From Ferroplasmaceae archaeon UBA567 (lineage in GTDB: Archaea; Thermoplasmatota; Thermoplasmata; Thermoplasmatales; Thermoplasmataceae), in assembly GCA_002505185.1 (NCBI GenBank), contig DAUP01000062.1, positions 12,615 to 20,348 on the forward strand: a stretch of 7,734 nt of DNA, read 5' to 3'. Position 1 is the stretch's first letter; each line of letters starts with the position of its first letter. A program made the position numbers and the translations under genes. Positions 1-4,899 of the stretch are shown one piece after another. The notes under the pieces were generated by a model that was given only the letters and a program-made list of their open reading frames with translations, had not been told where the DNA came from and ran no database searches.

Positions 1-1
1 T

Positions 2-37
2 GTCAGTGAAACAGGAAGCCTCAATGTTTTAGCATGA
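2..37 (+). CDS. tnpB: 3'-terminal fragment of a probable TnpB (IS200/IS605 family), truncated by the window edge
   Basis: The last eleven codons and the stop of a plus-strand frame read V-S-E-T-G-S-L-N-V-L-A-stop. The E-T-G-S context followed directly by a hairpin and a TTCAC/CTCAC-type end matches how IS200/IS605 tnpB genes finish, with the coding end running into the element's right end. The same frame reading V-C-E-T-G-S-L-Y-D-T-A-stop recurs at 7313-7348, so the similarity covers the coding frame as well as the hairpin. TnpB is an RNA-guided DNA nuclease that uses an RNA made from this end. The RuvC and zinc-ribbon regions would lie to the left, outside the window, so an intact gene cannot be confirmed. 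It converges on the dtxR-family gene, with the two stop codons 6 nt apart. Confidence 0.5.
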   Translation, partial: VSETGSLNVLA

Positions 38-47
38 GGTAGCTCAC
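6..47 (+). mobile_element. Right end of an IS200/IS605-type element / omega-RNA-like 3' scaffold, copy 1
   Basis: The segment starts with GTGAAACAGG and ends with GAGGTAGCTCAC. It folds as a hairpin: CCTC (19-22) pairs with GAGG (36-39), one A bulges, ATG (24-26) pairs with CAT (33-35), and the loop is TTTTAG. IS200/IS605 elements carry such subterminal hairpins for the Y1 transposase, and the same sequence is the 3' scaffold of the TnpB guide RNA, with the guide starting immediately after it. Copy 2 at 7317-7358 is identical at 34 of 42 positions; five of the eight differences fall in the six-base loop. Family assignment rests on this resemblance. Confidence 0.6.
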
Positions 48-667
48 TTAACAAGTCTTATTGTCTTCGCCCATAAAAGTGATAACTTTATTTCTCCATT
101 TTCATTGGATATCACTGTGTTATTATCCGGAATAATTTCTATCTCCGTACCGGGATACATGCCCAGGTCTGCCAATTTTTTCAGTATTTCTGTATCTTCA
201 TATACAATTCTGTTCAGCTTGTATTTTCCAGGCGTGGCCAGCCTTGCATTTACATCTTTCACATCATAATTTCTGTATATCATATTTCCATGAGGGCATG
301 TGTGTGGGTTTCCAAGATTTTTGGCGAATGATTCAAAGTATCTGTCATCTATAGTATGTTCTAAATTCATTACTGCGGAATGGGAATATTCCCATGGGAC
401 TTCCAGCATTTTTACAGCAAAAACCTCTGAAATTCTATGTTTTTTAATTACAGGAATCACCATGGTGTATCCCTCTGTTGTCAGGTATATGTTTCTGTTG
501 TCTTTCCTTATAAGGTGTTTCTTCTCCAACTTCGACAGATATTCTGAAACCGTAGCCATTGACACACCAAGGTCCTTACTGATCTGATTTTCATTCGCAG
601 TGCCAAAAGCTTCACATAGAGAAAAAATAGTTTTAACGTAATCCTCCTCATTATTTTTAAAATTCAT
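44..667 (-). CDS. DtxR/IdeR/MntR-family metal-dependent transcriptional repressor
   Basis: A 207-residue three-domain regulator. Residues 5-70 form a winged helix-turn-helix (recognition segment near V35-S36-M37-A38-T39-V40-S41), followed by a metal-binding and dimerization domain (about 71-135) and a C-terminal SH3/FeoA-like domain (about 139-207). Aligned to DtxR and MntR by eye, candidate metal ligands are D9, M100, E103 and H104 (primary site) and H77, E81 and H96 (ancillary site). The HTCPHGN segment at 122-128 matches the family's HxxPHG signature. Such proteins bind Fe2+ or Mn2+ and then repress uptake genes. D9 resembles MntR D8, but the position that is Cys in DtxR and Glu in MntR is Met100, so metal specificity is open. 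The gene is divergent from a peroxiredoxin. Its TGA stop lies inside the right end of the IS element. ATG at 667 is favoured by a TATA-like box about 28 nt upstream. The closest functional analogue is probably archaeal IdeR. Confidence 0.9.
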   Translation of the reverse strand: MNFKNNEEDYVKTIFSLCEAFGTANENQISKDLGVSMATVSEYLSKLEKKHLIRKDNRNIYLTTEGYTMVIPVIKKHRISEVFAVKMLEVPWEYSHSAVMNLEHTIDDRYFESFAKNLGNPHTCPHGNMIYRNYDVKDVNARLATPGKYKLNRIVYEDTEILKKLADLGMYPGTEIEIIPDNNTVISNENGEIKLSLLWAKTIRLVK

Positions 668-675
668 ATATATAA

Positions 676-691
676 ATTCGGTATACCTAAT
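676..691. promoter_or_regulatory. Palindromic candidate operator of the DtxR-family gene
   Basis: The 16 bp read ATT-C-GGTATACC-T-AAT: a perfect 8-bp palindrome at 680-687 with matching outer ATT/AAT arms and one mismatched pair. Read along dtxR it begins TTAGGT and ends ACCGAA, resembling the outer halves of DtxR-type boxes, though the AGGT/ACC half-sites lie closer together than in bacterial DtxR operators. It sits between the TATA-like box (689-700) and the dtxR start, where a repressor would block transcription. Autoregulation is inferred. Confidence 0.5.
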
Positions 692-700
692 TAAATTTTT
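689..700 (-). promoter_or_regulatory. TATA-like box of the DtxR-family gene
   Basis: On the minus strand this A/T-only block reads AAAAATTTAATT and is centred about 28 nt upstream of the ATG at 667, the spacing expected for a leaderless archaeal transcript. The AT-rich surroundings make the exact box uncertain. Confidence 0.4.
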
Positions 701-749
701 GTATTATATCTATTTTATTAATTTGCCAGTAAGCTCATTCAATAACATA

Positions 750-781
750 AATCTTTTATTTATATTTTATTTTAAAAGATT
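750..781. repeat. Inverted repeat upstream of the peroxiredoxin promoter
   Basis: AATCTTTTA at 750-758 is the exact reverse complement of TAAAAGATT at 773-781, with a 14-nt A/T spacer. It lies just upstream of the TATA-like box at 784-793, inside the dtxR/peroxiredoxin divergent region. It could be an activator or redox-regulator site; in DNA this AT-rich a chance repeat is also possible. Confidence 0.35.
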
Positions 782-783
782 AA

Positions 784-793
784 ATTAATATAA
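784..793 (+). promoter_or_regulatory. TATA-like box of the peroxiredoxin gene
   Basis: ATTAATATAA is centred about 31 nt before the ATG at 820. It predicts transcription starting near 814, downstream of the alternative TTG at 811, which favours ATG 820 as the real start with a very short leader. Confidence 0.45.
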
Positions 794-819
794 CATTTAA
801 TTATCCAATATTGATAGAA

Positions 820-1407
820 ATGTTACAGATAGGAGACTCAGCACCTGACTTTGAAACGGATACATATTTTCCGGAAAAGAAAGAGATTAAGAAGATTAAG
901 TTGTCAGACTATAGGGGAAAATGGGTAATATTGACATTTTACCCAGGGGATTTTACATTCGTCTGCGCAACAGATATTGAAGCCCTTATGGGATCATATG
1001 ACAAATTCCTGAAGGAAGGGGCCCAGGTTTTCGGCATCAGTGAGGATTCCGTATTTTCACACAAGGCATGGTGCGACACATCCCCAAGGGTAAGCAAAAG
1101 CAAGATACCGCTGATAGACGACTATACAAAGGATATAGCAAAGAACTACGGGTTCCTTGACTCAAAGGGCTACCAGGCACAGAGGGGGTTAGTGATTATA
1201 GATCCCGAGGGTAAAATACAGTATGAAGCATTGTTCAATGATGGTCTTGGTAAAGATGTAAGACATATATATGGTGCATTCATGGGATTGAAGGTACTGC
1301 ATGACACCCCTGAAGGCGAAGGGCATATGTGTGCAATCCCGGCAGACTGGACTCCCGGAGAATCTCCGCTGGATATAAATATAGTAAAAGACATAGGAAA
1401 GTTATAA
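820..1407 (+). CDS. Typical 2-Cys peroxiredoxin (AhpC/Prx1 class)
   Basis: A 195-residue thiol peroxidase that reduces hydrogen peroxide and organic hydroperoxides in the cytoplasm. The peroxidatic motif is Y-P-G-D-F-T-F-V-C, giving P42, T46 and the peroxidatic C49 (numbering from ATG 820). The conserved active-site Arg is R122 in Q-R-G-L-V-I-I-D-P. The resolving cysteine is C171 in H-M-C-A-I-P-A-D-W, the counterpart of the VCPAxW motif, so this is a typical two-cysteine dimeric enzyme. C85 (K-A-W-C-D) is an additional cysteine. The usual VCPTE reads VCATD here. An in-frame TTG at 811 would add three residues, but promoter spacing and the family start favour ATG 820. The gene is divergent from the metalloregulator, a fitting pairing because free iron drives peroxide damage. 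The electron donor is not encoded beside it. Confidence 0.95.
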   Translation: MLQIGDSAPDFETDTYFPEKKEIKKIKLSDYRGKWVILTFYPGDFTFVCATDIEALMGSYDKFLKEGAQVFGISEDSVFSHKAWCDTSPRVSKSKIPLIDDYTKDIAKNYGFLDSKGYQAQRGLVIIDPEGKIQYEALFNDGLGKDVRHIYGAFMGLKVLHDTPEGEGHMCAIPADWTPGESPLDINIVKDIGKL

Positions 1408-1420
1408 TTTTTTTATTTTT
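1407..1420 (+). terminator. T-rich terminator after the peroxiredoxin gene
   Basis: A run of seven T, one A and five T follows the TAA stop directly, with no preceding stem. This fits intrinsic archaeal termination at oligo-T tracts. Confidence 0.5.
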
Positions 1421-1422
1421 CA

Positions 1423-1436
1423 ATATAAATATTTAT
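1423..1436 (+). promoter_or_regulatory. TATA-like box and 12-bp palindrome upstream of the TrmB-family gene
   Basis: The block ATATAAATATTTAT is centred about 30 nt upstream of ATG 1460, giving a leaderless or near-leaderless start. Bases 1425-1436 (ATAAATATTTAT) form a perfect palindrome, so the regulator might bind its own TATA region. Palindromes of A and T only are common by chance here. Confidence 0.5.
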
Positions 1437-1459
1437 TTATGTTATTACAATAAACCTAT

Positions 1460-2488
1460 ATGACTGGTGATGAATTATTTGATAAACTCTCGAAGTTTGG
1501 GTTATCGCCGTATGAAATCAAAGTTTATAAGACTCTTTTGCTGAACGGGCCACAGACATCCACATCAATAGTGTCAACCGCAGGTGTTCCACAACCAAGA
1601 GTTTACGATCTTTTTAATAATCTCCTGAACAAGGGATTGATAGAGATCAGCCCAGGAAAGAAAAAAATATACAGGGCAGTTCCTGTGGATATCGCACTGA
1701 ACAGGATCATTAATGAAATGACGACATATAAGGATGAACTTTCAGAATATGTAAAGGTCACAGAACCAGAGAATACCAAATATAACCCCTATCTATGGTA
1801 CATGGATAATGCAAATCTTATCAGGGAACAGATGAAAAATATGATCATCAATGCCGAAACTGAAATTATAGTATCATTACGGCTTCCTCTCTTGAAATAT
1901 TTGGATAAATATATACTGGATGCTGCTGAAAGGGGAATTTCTGTAATACTGACAATATTCCCGGATTCTGACAGATATGATATTGTGGAACTTGTTAATA
2001 AGGTGGTGATAAAGAGAAGACCTGGTATTTCTCCAGAAATAATGATTAAGGACAGGGATGAAGCAATAGTATATGTGGATAATATAAGCACAAAAACAAA
2101 ATATGCCATAGATTTTCAGGAGGAAGAAATGATTCACATAATCAATTATTATTACTATAATATTGTATGGAAACCATCAATTTACATCTCAAAGTTCCAG
2201 ATAAAAAATAACTGGGAATTTAAAACTTCATGGATATCATGTGAGGCAATCAATGTCTTCATGAATAATGGATTTAAACTGACCGGGCAGGTTATAGGTG
2301 GCACACAAAATGGTGAAATTGATGTCAGTGGAAGTATAAAAGGAACTGATGTAATTCCTGGATACAAGAATTCATTTTTAATAGAAACTGATGAAAGAGT
2401 ATTCACAGTTGGAGGGAGACTTACCCGTATCGAGGATATTAGGCTGGAAAAATTTAGGTTGAATGCTGAAAAAATTCCCGGTAAATAA
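1460..2488 (+). CDS. TrmB-family transcriptional regulator, full length
   Basis: A 342-residue protein with the complete TrmB layout. Residues 1-75 are a winged helix-turn-helix (G-L-S-P-Y-E-I-K-V-Y-K-T-L near 14-26 is the family opening, and V-P-Q-P-R-V-Y-D at 43-50 the recognition helix). A charged helical linker follows at about 78-100. Residues about 110-230 form a PLD-like effector core, and about 235-342 the C-terminal beta-rich ligand domain, ending in the characteristic F-T-V-G-G-R-L-T-R-I-E-D at 315-326. Family members such as Thermococcus TrmB and Pyrococcus TrmBL1 bind sugars and control sugar uptake and glycolysis/gluconeogenesis genes. The ligand here is unknown. No transporter lies beside it, so it probably acts at distant sites or on itself. 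It is likely monocistronic, with its own TATA-like box and T-rich sequence after the stop. Confidence 0.88.
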   Translation: MTGDELFDKLSKFGLSPYEIKVYKTLLLNGPQTSTSIVSTAGVPQPRVYDLFNNLLNKGLIEISPGKKKIYRAVPVDIALNRIINEMTTYKDELSEYVKVTEPENTKYNPYLWYMDNANLIREQMKNMIINAETEIIVSLRLPLLKYLDKYILDAAERGISVILTIFPDSDRYDIVELVNKVVIKRRPGISPEIMIKDRDEAIVYVDNISTKTKYAIDFQEEEMIHIINYYYYNIVWKPSIYISKFQIKNNWEFKTSWISCEAINVFMNNGFKLTGQVIGGTQNGEIDVSGSIKGTDVIPGYKNSFLIETDERVFTVGGRLTRIEDIRLEKFRLNAEKIPGK

Positions 2489-2510
2489 TTTCTTTTTCTC
2501 TGACTTTTAA
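2489..2510 (+). terminator. T-rich terminator after the TrmB-family gene
   Basis: Pyrimidine-rich sequence with T3, T5 and T4 runs starts right after the TAA stop and precedes the next promoter. No stem is evident. Confidence 0.35.
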
Positions 2511-2538
2511 TATACTGGATGATAATTGAAAATATCAA

Positions 2539-2550
2539 ATATTTTAAATT
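2539..2550 (+). promoter_or_regulatory. TATA-like box of the glycosyltransferase gene
   Basis: ATATTTTAAATT is centred about 29 nt before ATG 2574, consistent with leaderless transcription separate from the TrmB-family gene. Confidence 0.45.
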
Positions 2551-2573
2551 GAATAAGATTATTCTGGTTTAAT

Positions 2574-3329
2574 ATGCAATTTAATGCCTCTGTTGTTATC
2601 CCTGCCCTGAACGAGAAGGAAAATCTTGGCAAGCTTATACCCGATCTTAAAAAAGATAATATTTCATTCATATATATTATAGACGACAATTCCACAGATG
2701 GTACTGCCGATCTGATTAAACAGTTTCCAGACGTTCATTTTCTTTTCAGGAAGGGAAGGTTGGGACTTATAAGCGCTGAGATAGATGGGATGAGATTAAC
2801 CGCTTCTGAGTATGTTGTTGTGATGGACGCTGACCTTTCCCACAGGCCAGAGGATATTCCAGGAATGGTAGAGCAGGCTATAAACACATCATCTGATCTT
2901 GTCATAGGTTCCAGATATACTGACAGTGGAATAACCAACGATGAATTTATTCGAAAAATAATAAGCAGGGGTGCAAATTTGCTTTTCAGGCTTTCCTTTG
3001 GCATAAATCTCCATGACTGCACATCTGGATTTAGGGTGTACAGTAGAAAAGCATGTGATTATCTGGGAAAACAGGTTGACATAGAAAATGGTTATGTGGG
3101 CCAGGTTGATATTGTGAATCGGCTCACACATCATGGATTCAAGATTACCGAATATCCAGTGGTATTCGTCAAGAGAACTGAAGGCAAATCAAAGCTTAAA
3201 ATGCGAGAAATAGTAAATTTCTTTCTCTTTGTGATTTATAATAAAAAAATATTCAAACTTATAGTTAGCCTGTTTTCACTTACCATACTGATGGTTATTC
3301 TTTCATTTGTCCTGATCCGTTTTGTCTAA
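2574..3329 (+). CDS. GT2-family dolichol-phosphate mannosyltransferase-like enzyme with C-terminal membrane anchor
   Basis: A 251-residue GT-A fold enzyme. The sequence shows V-V-I-P-A-L-N-E at 7-14, I-D-D-N-S-T-D-G-T at 36-44 (nucleotide-sugar binding), D-A-D at 85-87 (metal-binding DxD) within V-M-D-A-D-L-S-H-R-P-E-D, I-G-S-R-Y at 111-115, and D-C-T-S-G-F-R-V-Y at 148-156. These are the motifs of DPM1-like enzymes, which transfer mannose or glucose from GDP/UDP sugars to dolichyl phosphate at the cytoplasmic membrane face. That supplies donors for N-glycosylation or glycolipid synthesis. E-G-K-S-K-L at 203-208 precedes an amphipathic stretch and one hydrophobic segment (about 226-249), so a single C-terminal anchor is likely; some archaeal homologues have four helices, and human DPM1 has none. 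The sugar specificity cannot be read from sequence. The last 27 bases overlap the convergent flavoprotein gene. Confidence 0.88.
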   Translation: MQFNASVVIPALNEKENLGKLIPDLKKDNISFIYIIDDNSTDGTADLIKQFPDVHFLFRKGRLGLISAEIDGMRLTASEYVVVMDADLSHRPEDIPGMVEQAINTSSDLVIGSRYTDSGITNDEFIRKIISRGANLLFRLSFGINLHDCTSGFRVYSRKACDYLGKQVDIENGYVGQVDIVNRLTHHGFKITEYPVVFVKRTEGKSKLKMREIVNFFLFVIYNKKIFKLIVSLFSLTILMVILSFVLIRFV

Positions 3330-4619
3330 TCCAAGACTGGCAGATATTAGTATGGGATCCCATACCGGTCCGTACTCAGGTTCATAACCCAGATCATCGT
3401 AAAGCAGGTCATACAATTTCATATGTCCCCATATTGCCGTGGCTATTACGTTGAGCCTCCATGCAGCGTTGTCCTTTCCTATAATTTGCCCACCAGCAAT
3501 TTCCCCGGTATTTTTATTATAAATTATCTTTAGGAATATATCGGAACCATTCAGATAGTTAGATTTACTCTTTGCCTTTATGGAAACGCTTCCATAATTA
3601 ATTCCCAGTTTTGCTGCAGTATTTTCATTTATTCCGGTGTATCCTACCTGGTATCCCATTACATTTATAATGGTAGTTCCAAGTGCCCCCGGAAACACCC
3701 TCTTATTCCCGAATATGTTGATTCCTATGGTTCTCCCCATCTTATTTGCAATCTGTGCAAGTGGATAATAATCAGAAGATCCGGTAACAATATTTTTTGT
3801 AGCCACATTGTCTCCGGCGGCATAAATATCGGGATCAGATGTCTGCAAAAACTCATTCACACTTATAAGTCCATTTGCGGTGAGTTTCAGTCCTGCTTTT
3901 TCTGCAAGTTCAGTTGAAGGTTTTATTCCTGTGGCAGATATAACAAGTTCTGTATTGAATGTACCTCTACTTGTGGTTACAGAATAATTTCCCGGAGAAC
4001 CGGATATTGCTGTGGGAACTGAATTATATTCTATTTCTTTCCCATTTCTACTTAGAATATCTGTAAGTATATTTCCCATATCCCTGTCCATATGGGGTAG
4101 TACATATTCGTGTTTGGAAATAAGCCTTACATTATATTTTTCTCCAAGCAATGAAAACAGTTCTGTTCCCAGGACACCTGCACCTATTATGGTAATATCA
4201 TTAACACCCCTGATCTTTCCTTTTATTCGAATCACATCGTCCATGTTCCTCAGTGCCAGCACATAATTGGCAAGTCCCTCCGAAATCCTGGGCTCTGCAC
4301 CCGTCGCTATGACCAGCTTATCATATGGGTATTTTTTTCCATTTGATTCTATATATTTTTCCTTTCTGTTTATTGAGTCCACAACTGCGTTTGTGATTAC
4401 ATCTATGCCTCTATGCTCGATAAATTCACTGAGAGGATAATGTAGCAGGTCATTGACATTTTCAAAATAACCAGAGAGATAATATGGCATTCCGCATTCT
4501 GCATAGGATACATAGCCTGTCTTTTCAAGTACGGTTATTCTGGCATTTTTATCCATTCTCCTCGCCTTAGATGCGGCTGACATACCAGCTGCTCCTCCAC
4601 CAATAATAACAATATTCAT
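3303..4619 (-). CDS. CoA-disulfide reductase / NADH oxidase-type FAD flavoprotein
   Basis: A 438-residue pyridine-nucleotide-disulfide oxidoreductase. It has an N-terminal FAD Rossmann motif G-G-G-A-A-G at 7-12, a single redox cysteine C42 in S-Y-A-E-C-G-M-P-Y-Y, an NAD(P)H-binding G-A-G-V-L-G in the middle (about 146-151), a second FAD motif D-I-Y-A-A-G-D-N, and a dimerization domain from about 320. The single cysteine places it in the CoADR/NADH oxidase/NADH peroxidase group rather than glutathione reductase. Y412 and Y416 in Y-E-P-E-Y-G-P-V-W-D-P match the C-terminal tyrosine motif of CoA-disulfide reductases, which favours reduction of CoA disulfide, possibly with NADH oxidase or polysulfide reductase side activity. 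It is cytoplasmic and fits thiol homeostasis in an organism probably lacking glutathione (inference). A DtxR-box-like palindrome lies just upstream. The gene ends inside the convergent glycosyltransferase gene. Confidence 0.9.
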   Translation of the reverse strand: MNIVIIGGGAAGMSAASKARRMDKNARITVLEKTGYVSYAECGMPYYLSGYFENVNDLLHYPLSEFIEHRGIDVITNAVVDSINRKEKYIESNGKKYPYDKLVIATGAEPRISEGLANYVLALRNMDDVIRIKGKIRGVNDITIIGAGVLGTELFSLLGEKYNVRLISKHEYVLPHMDRDMGNILTDILSRNGKEIEYNSVPTAISGSPGNYSVTTSRGTFNTELVISATGIKPSTELAEKAGLKLTANGLISVNEFLQTSDPDIYAAGDNVATKNIVTGSSDYYPLAQIANKMGRTIGINIFGNKRVFPGALGTTIINVMGYQVGYTGINENTAAKLGINYGSVSIKAKSKSNYLNGSDIFLKIIYNKNTGEIAGGQIIGKDNAAWRLNVIATAIWGHMKLYDLLYDDLGYEPEYGPVWDPILISASLGLDKTDQDK

Positions 4620-4633
4620 GGCTATTCATATCA

Positions 4634-4650
4634 AAGGTTTATTTAACCTT
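4634..4650. promoter_or_regulatory. DtxR-box-like palindrome upstream of the flavoprotein gene
   Basis: AAGGTT (4634-4639) and AACCTT (4645-4650) are exact inverted arms around TATTT. The AGGT and ACCT half-sites are 7 nt apart, the same spacing as in the bacterial DtxR consensus. The site lies between the presumed TATA-like box (4655-4666, minus strand) and the ATG at 4619, covering the expected transcription start. It could be an operator for the DtxR-family regulator in this window or for another repressor. Confidence 0.4.
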
Positions 4651-4654
4651 AAAG

Positions 4655-4666
4655 ATTAAATTTAAC
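4655..4666 (-). promoter_or_regulatory. Probable TATA-like box of the flavoprotein gene
   Basis: On the minus strand the block reads TTAAATTTAAT, with its centre about 41 nt before the ATG. It predicts a start near 4634 and a leader of about 15 nt. An alternative box nearer the ATG overlaps the palindrome. Confidence 0.3.
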
Positions 4667-4724
4667 AAAAAATCAATATAAAATATAATAGGTCTTTGCT
4701 AAAAGGAGTTTATCGAGAATCGGA

Positions 4725-4796
4725 TTACTCGTCATCATCGTCGTCCTCATCTTCATCATCATCTTCATCGTCGTAATGCATTGTGAAACTGACCAT
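4725..4796 (-). CDS. 23-residue polyacidic small ORF with strong Shine-Dalgarno
   Basis: ATG at 4796 opens M-V-S-F-T-M-H-Y, followed by fifteen consecutive Asp/Glu residues (positions 9-23: eleven Asp, four Glu) and TAA. GGAGGTG (minus strand, 4802-4808) lies 5 nt before the ATG and is a 7-base match to the archaeal 16S 3' end. It is the only strong ribosome site seen in a window where the other genes look leaderless. GAC/GAT and GAA/GAG are mixed, as expected if the acidic peptide rather than a DNA microsatellite is maintained. I do not recognise the protein; it is too short to fold alone. It lies 105 nt upstream of the flavoprotein gene on the same strand. Possible roles include a leader peptide, a metal- or protein-binding peptide, or a nucleic-acid mimic. 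The possibility of a non-translated repeat remains. Confidence 0.5.
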   Translation of the reverse strand: MVSFTMHYDDEDDDEDEDDDDDE

Positions 4797-4872
4797 TGAA
4801 GCACCTCCAATAACTAAATTAATTTATGGGTTAATAAGCTTTTTGGTAGATTTCCTTACAATTTTGAAAATA

Positions 4873-4883
4873 AGGTTATAAAA
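4873..4883 (+). promoter_or_regulatory. TATA-like box of the esterase gene
   Basis: GGTTATAAAAG, preceded by purine-rich AATAA, is the best promoter match here. Its centre is only about 22 nt before ATG 4900, so transcription would begin about at or just past that codon. The downstream in-frame ATG at 4921 may therefore be the real start. Confidence 0.4.
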
Positions 4884-4899
4884 GGGATCAAATCTTTAT

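Noticed and set aside
300..587. 95-codon plus-strand frame opposite the DtxR-family gene
   Set aside because: It is a shadow of a well-supported regulator with conserved motifs, and has no promoter or recognisable domain.
811..819. TTG start adding three residues to the peroxiredoxin
   Set aside because: The predicted transcription start lies at or after it and family members begin close to the ATG at 820.
1425..1436. Perfect A/T palindrome as a specific TrmB operator
   Set aside because: It coincides with the TATA-like box and consists only of A and T, so chance explains it; noted only as part of the promoter.
4728..4773. Trinucleotide microsatellite or short CRISPR-like repeat
   Set aside because: The triplets are not a uniform unit, there are no spacers, and on the minus strand they read as an acidic peptide behind a Shine-Dalgarno.
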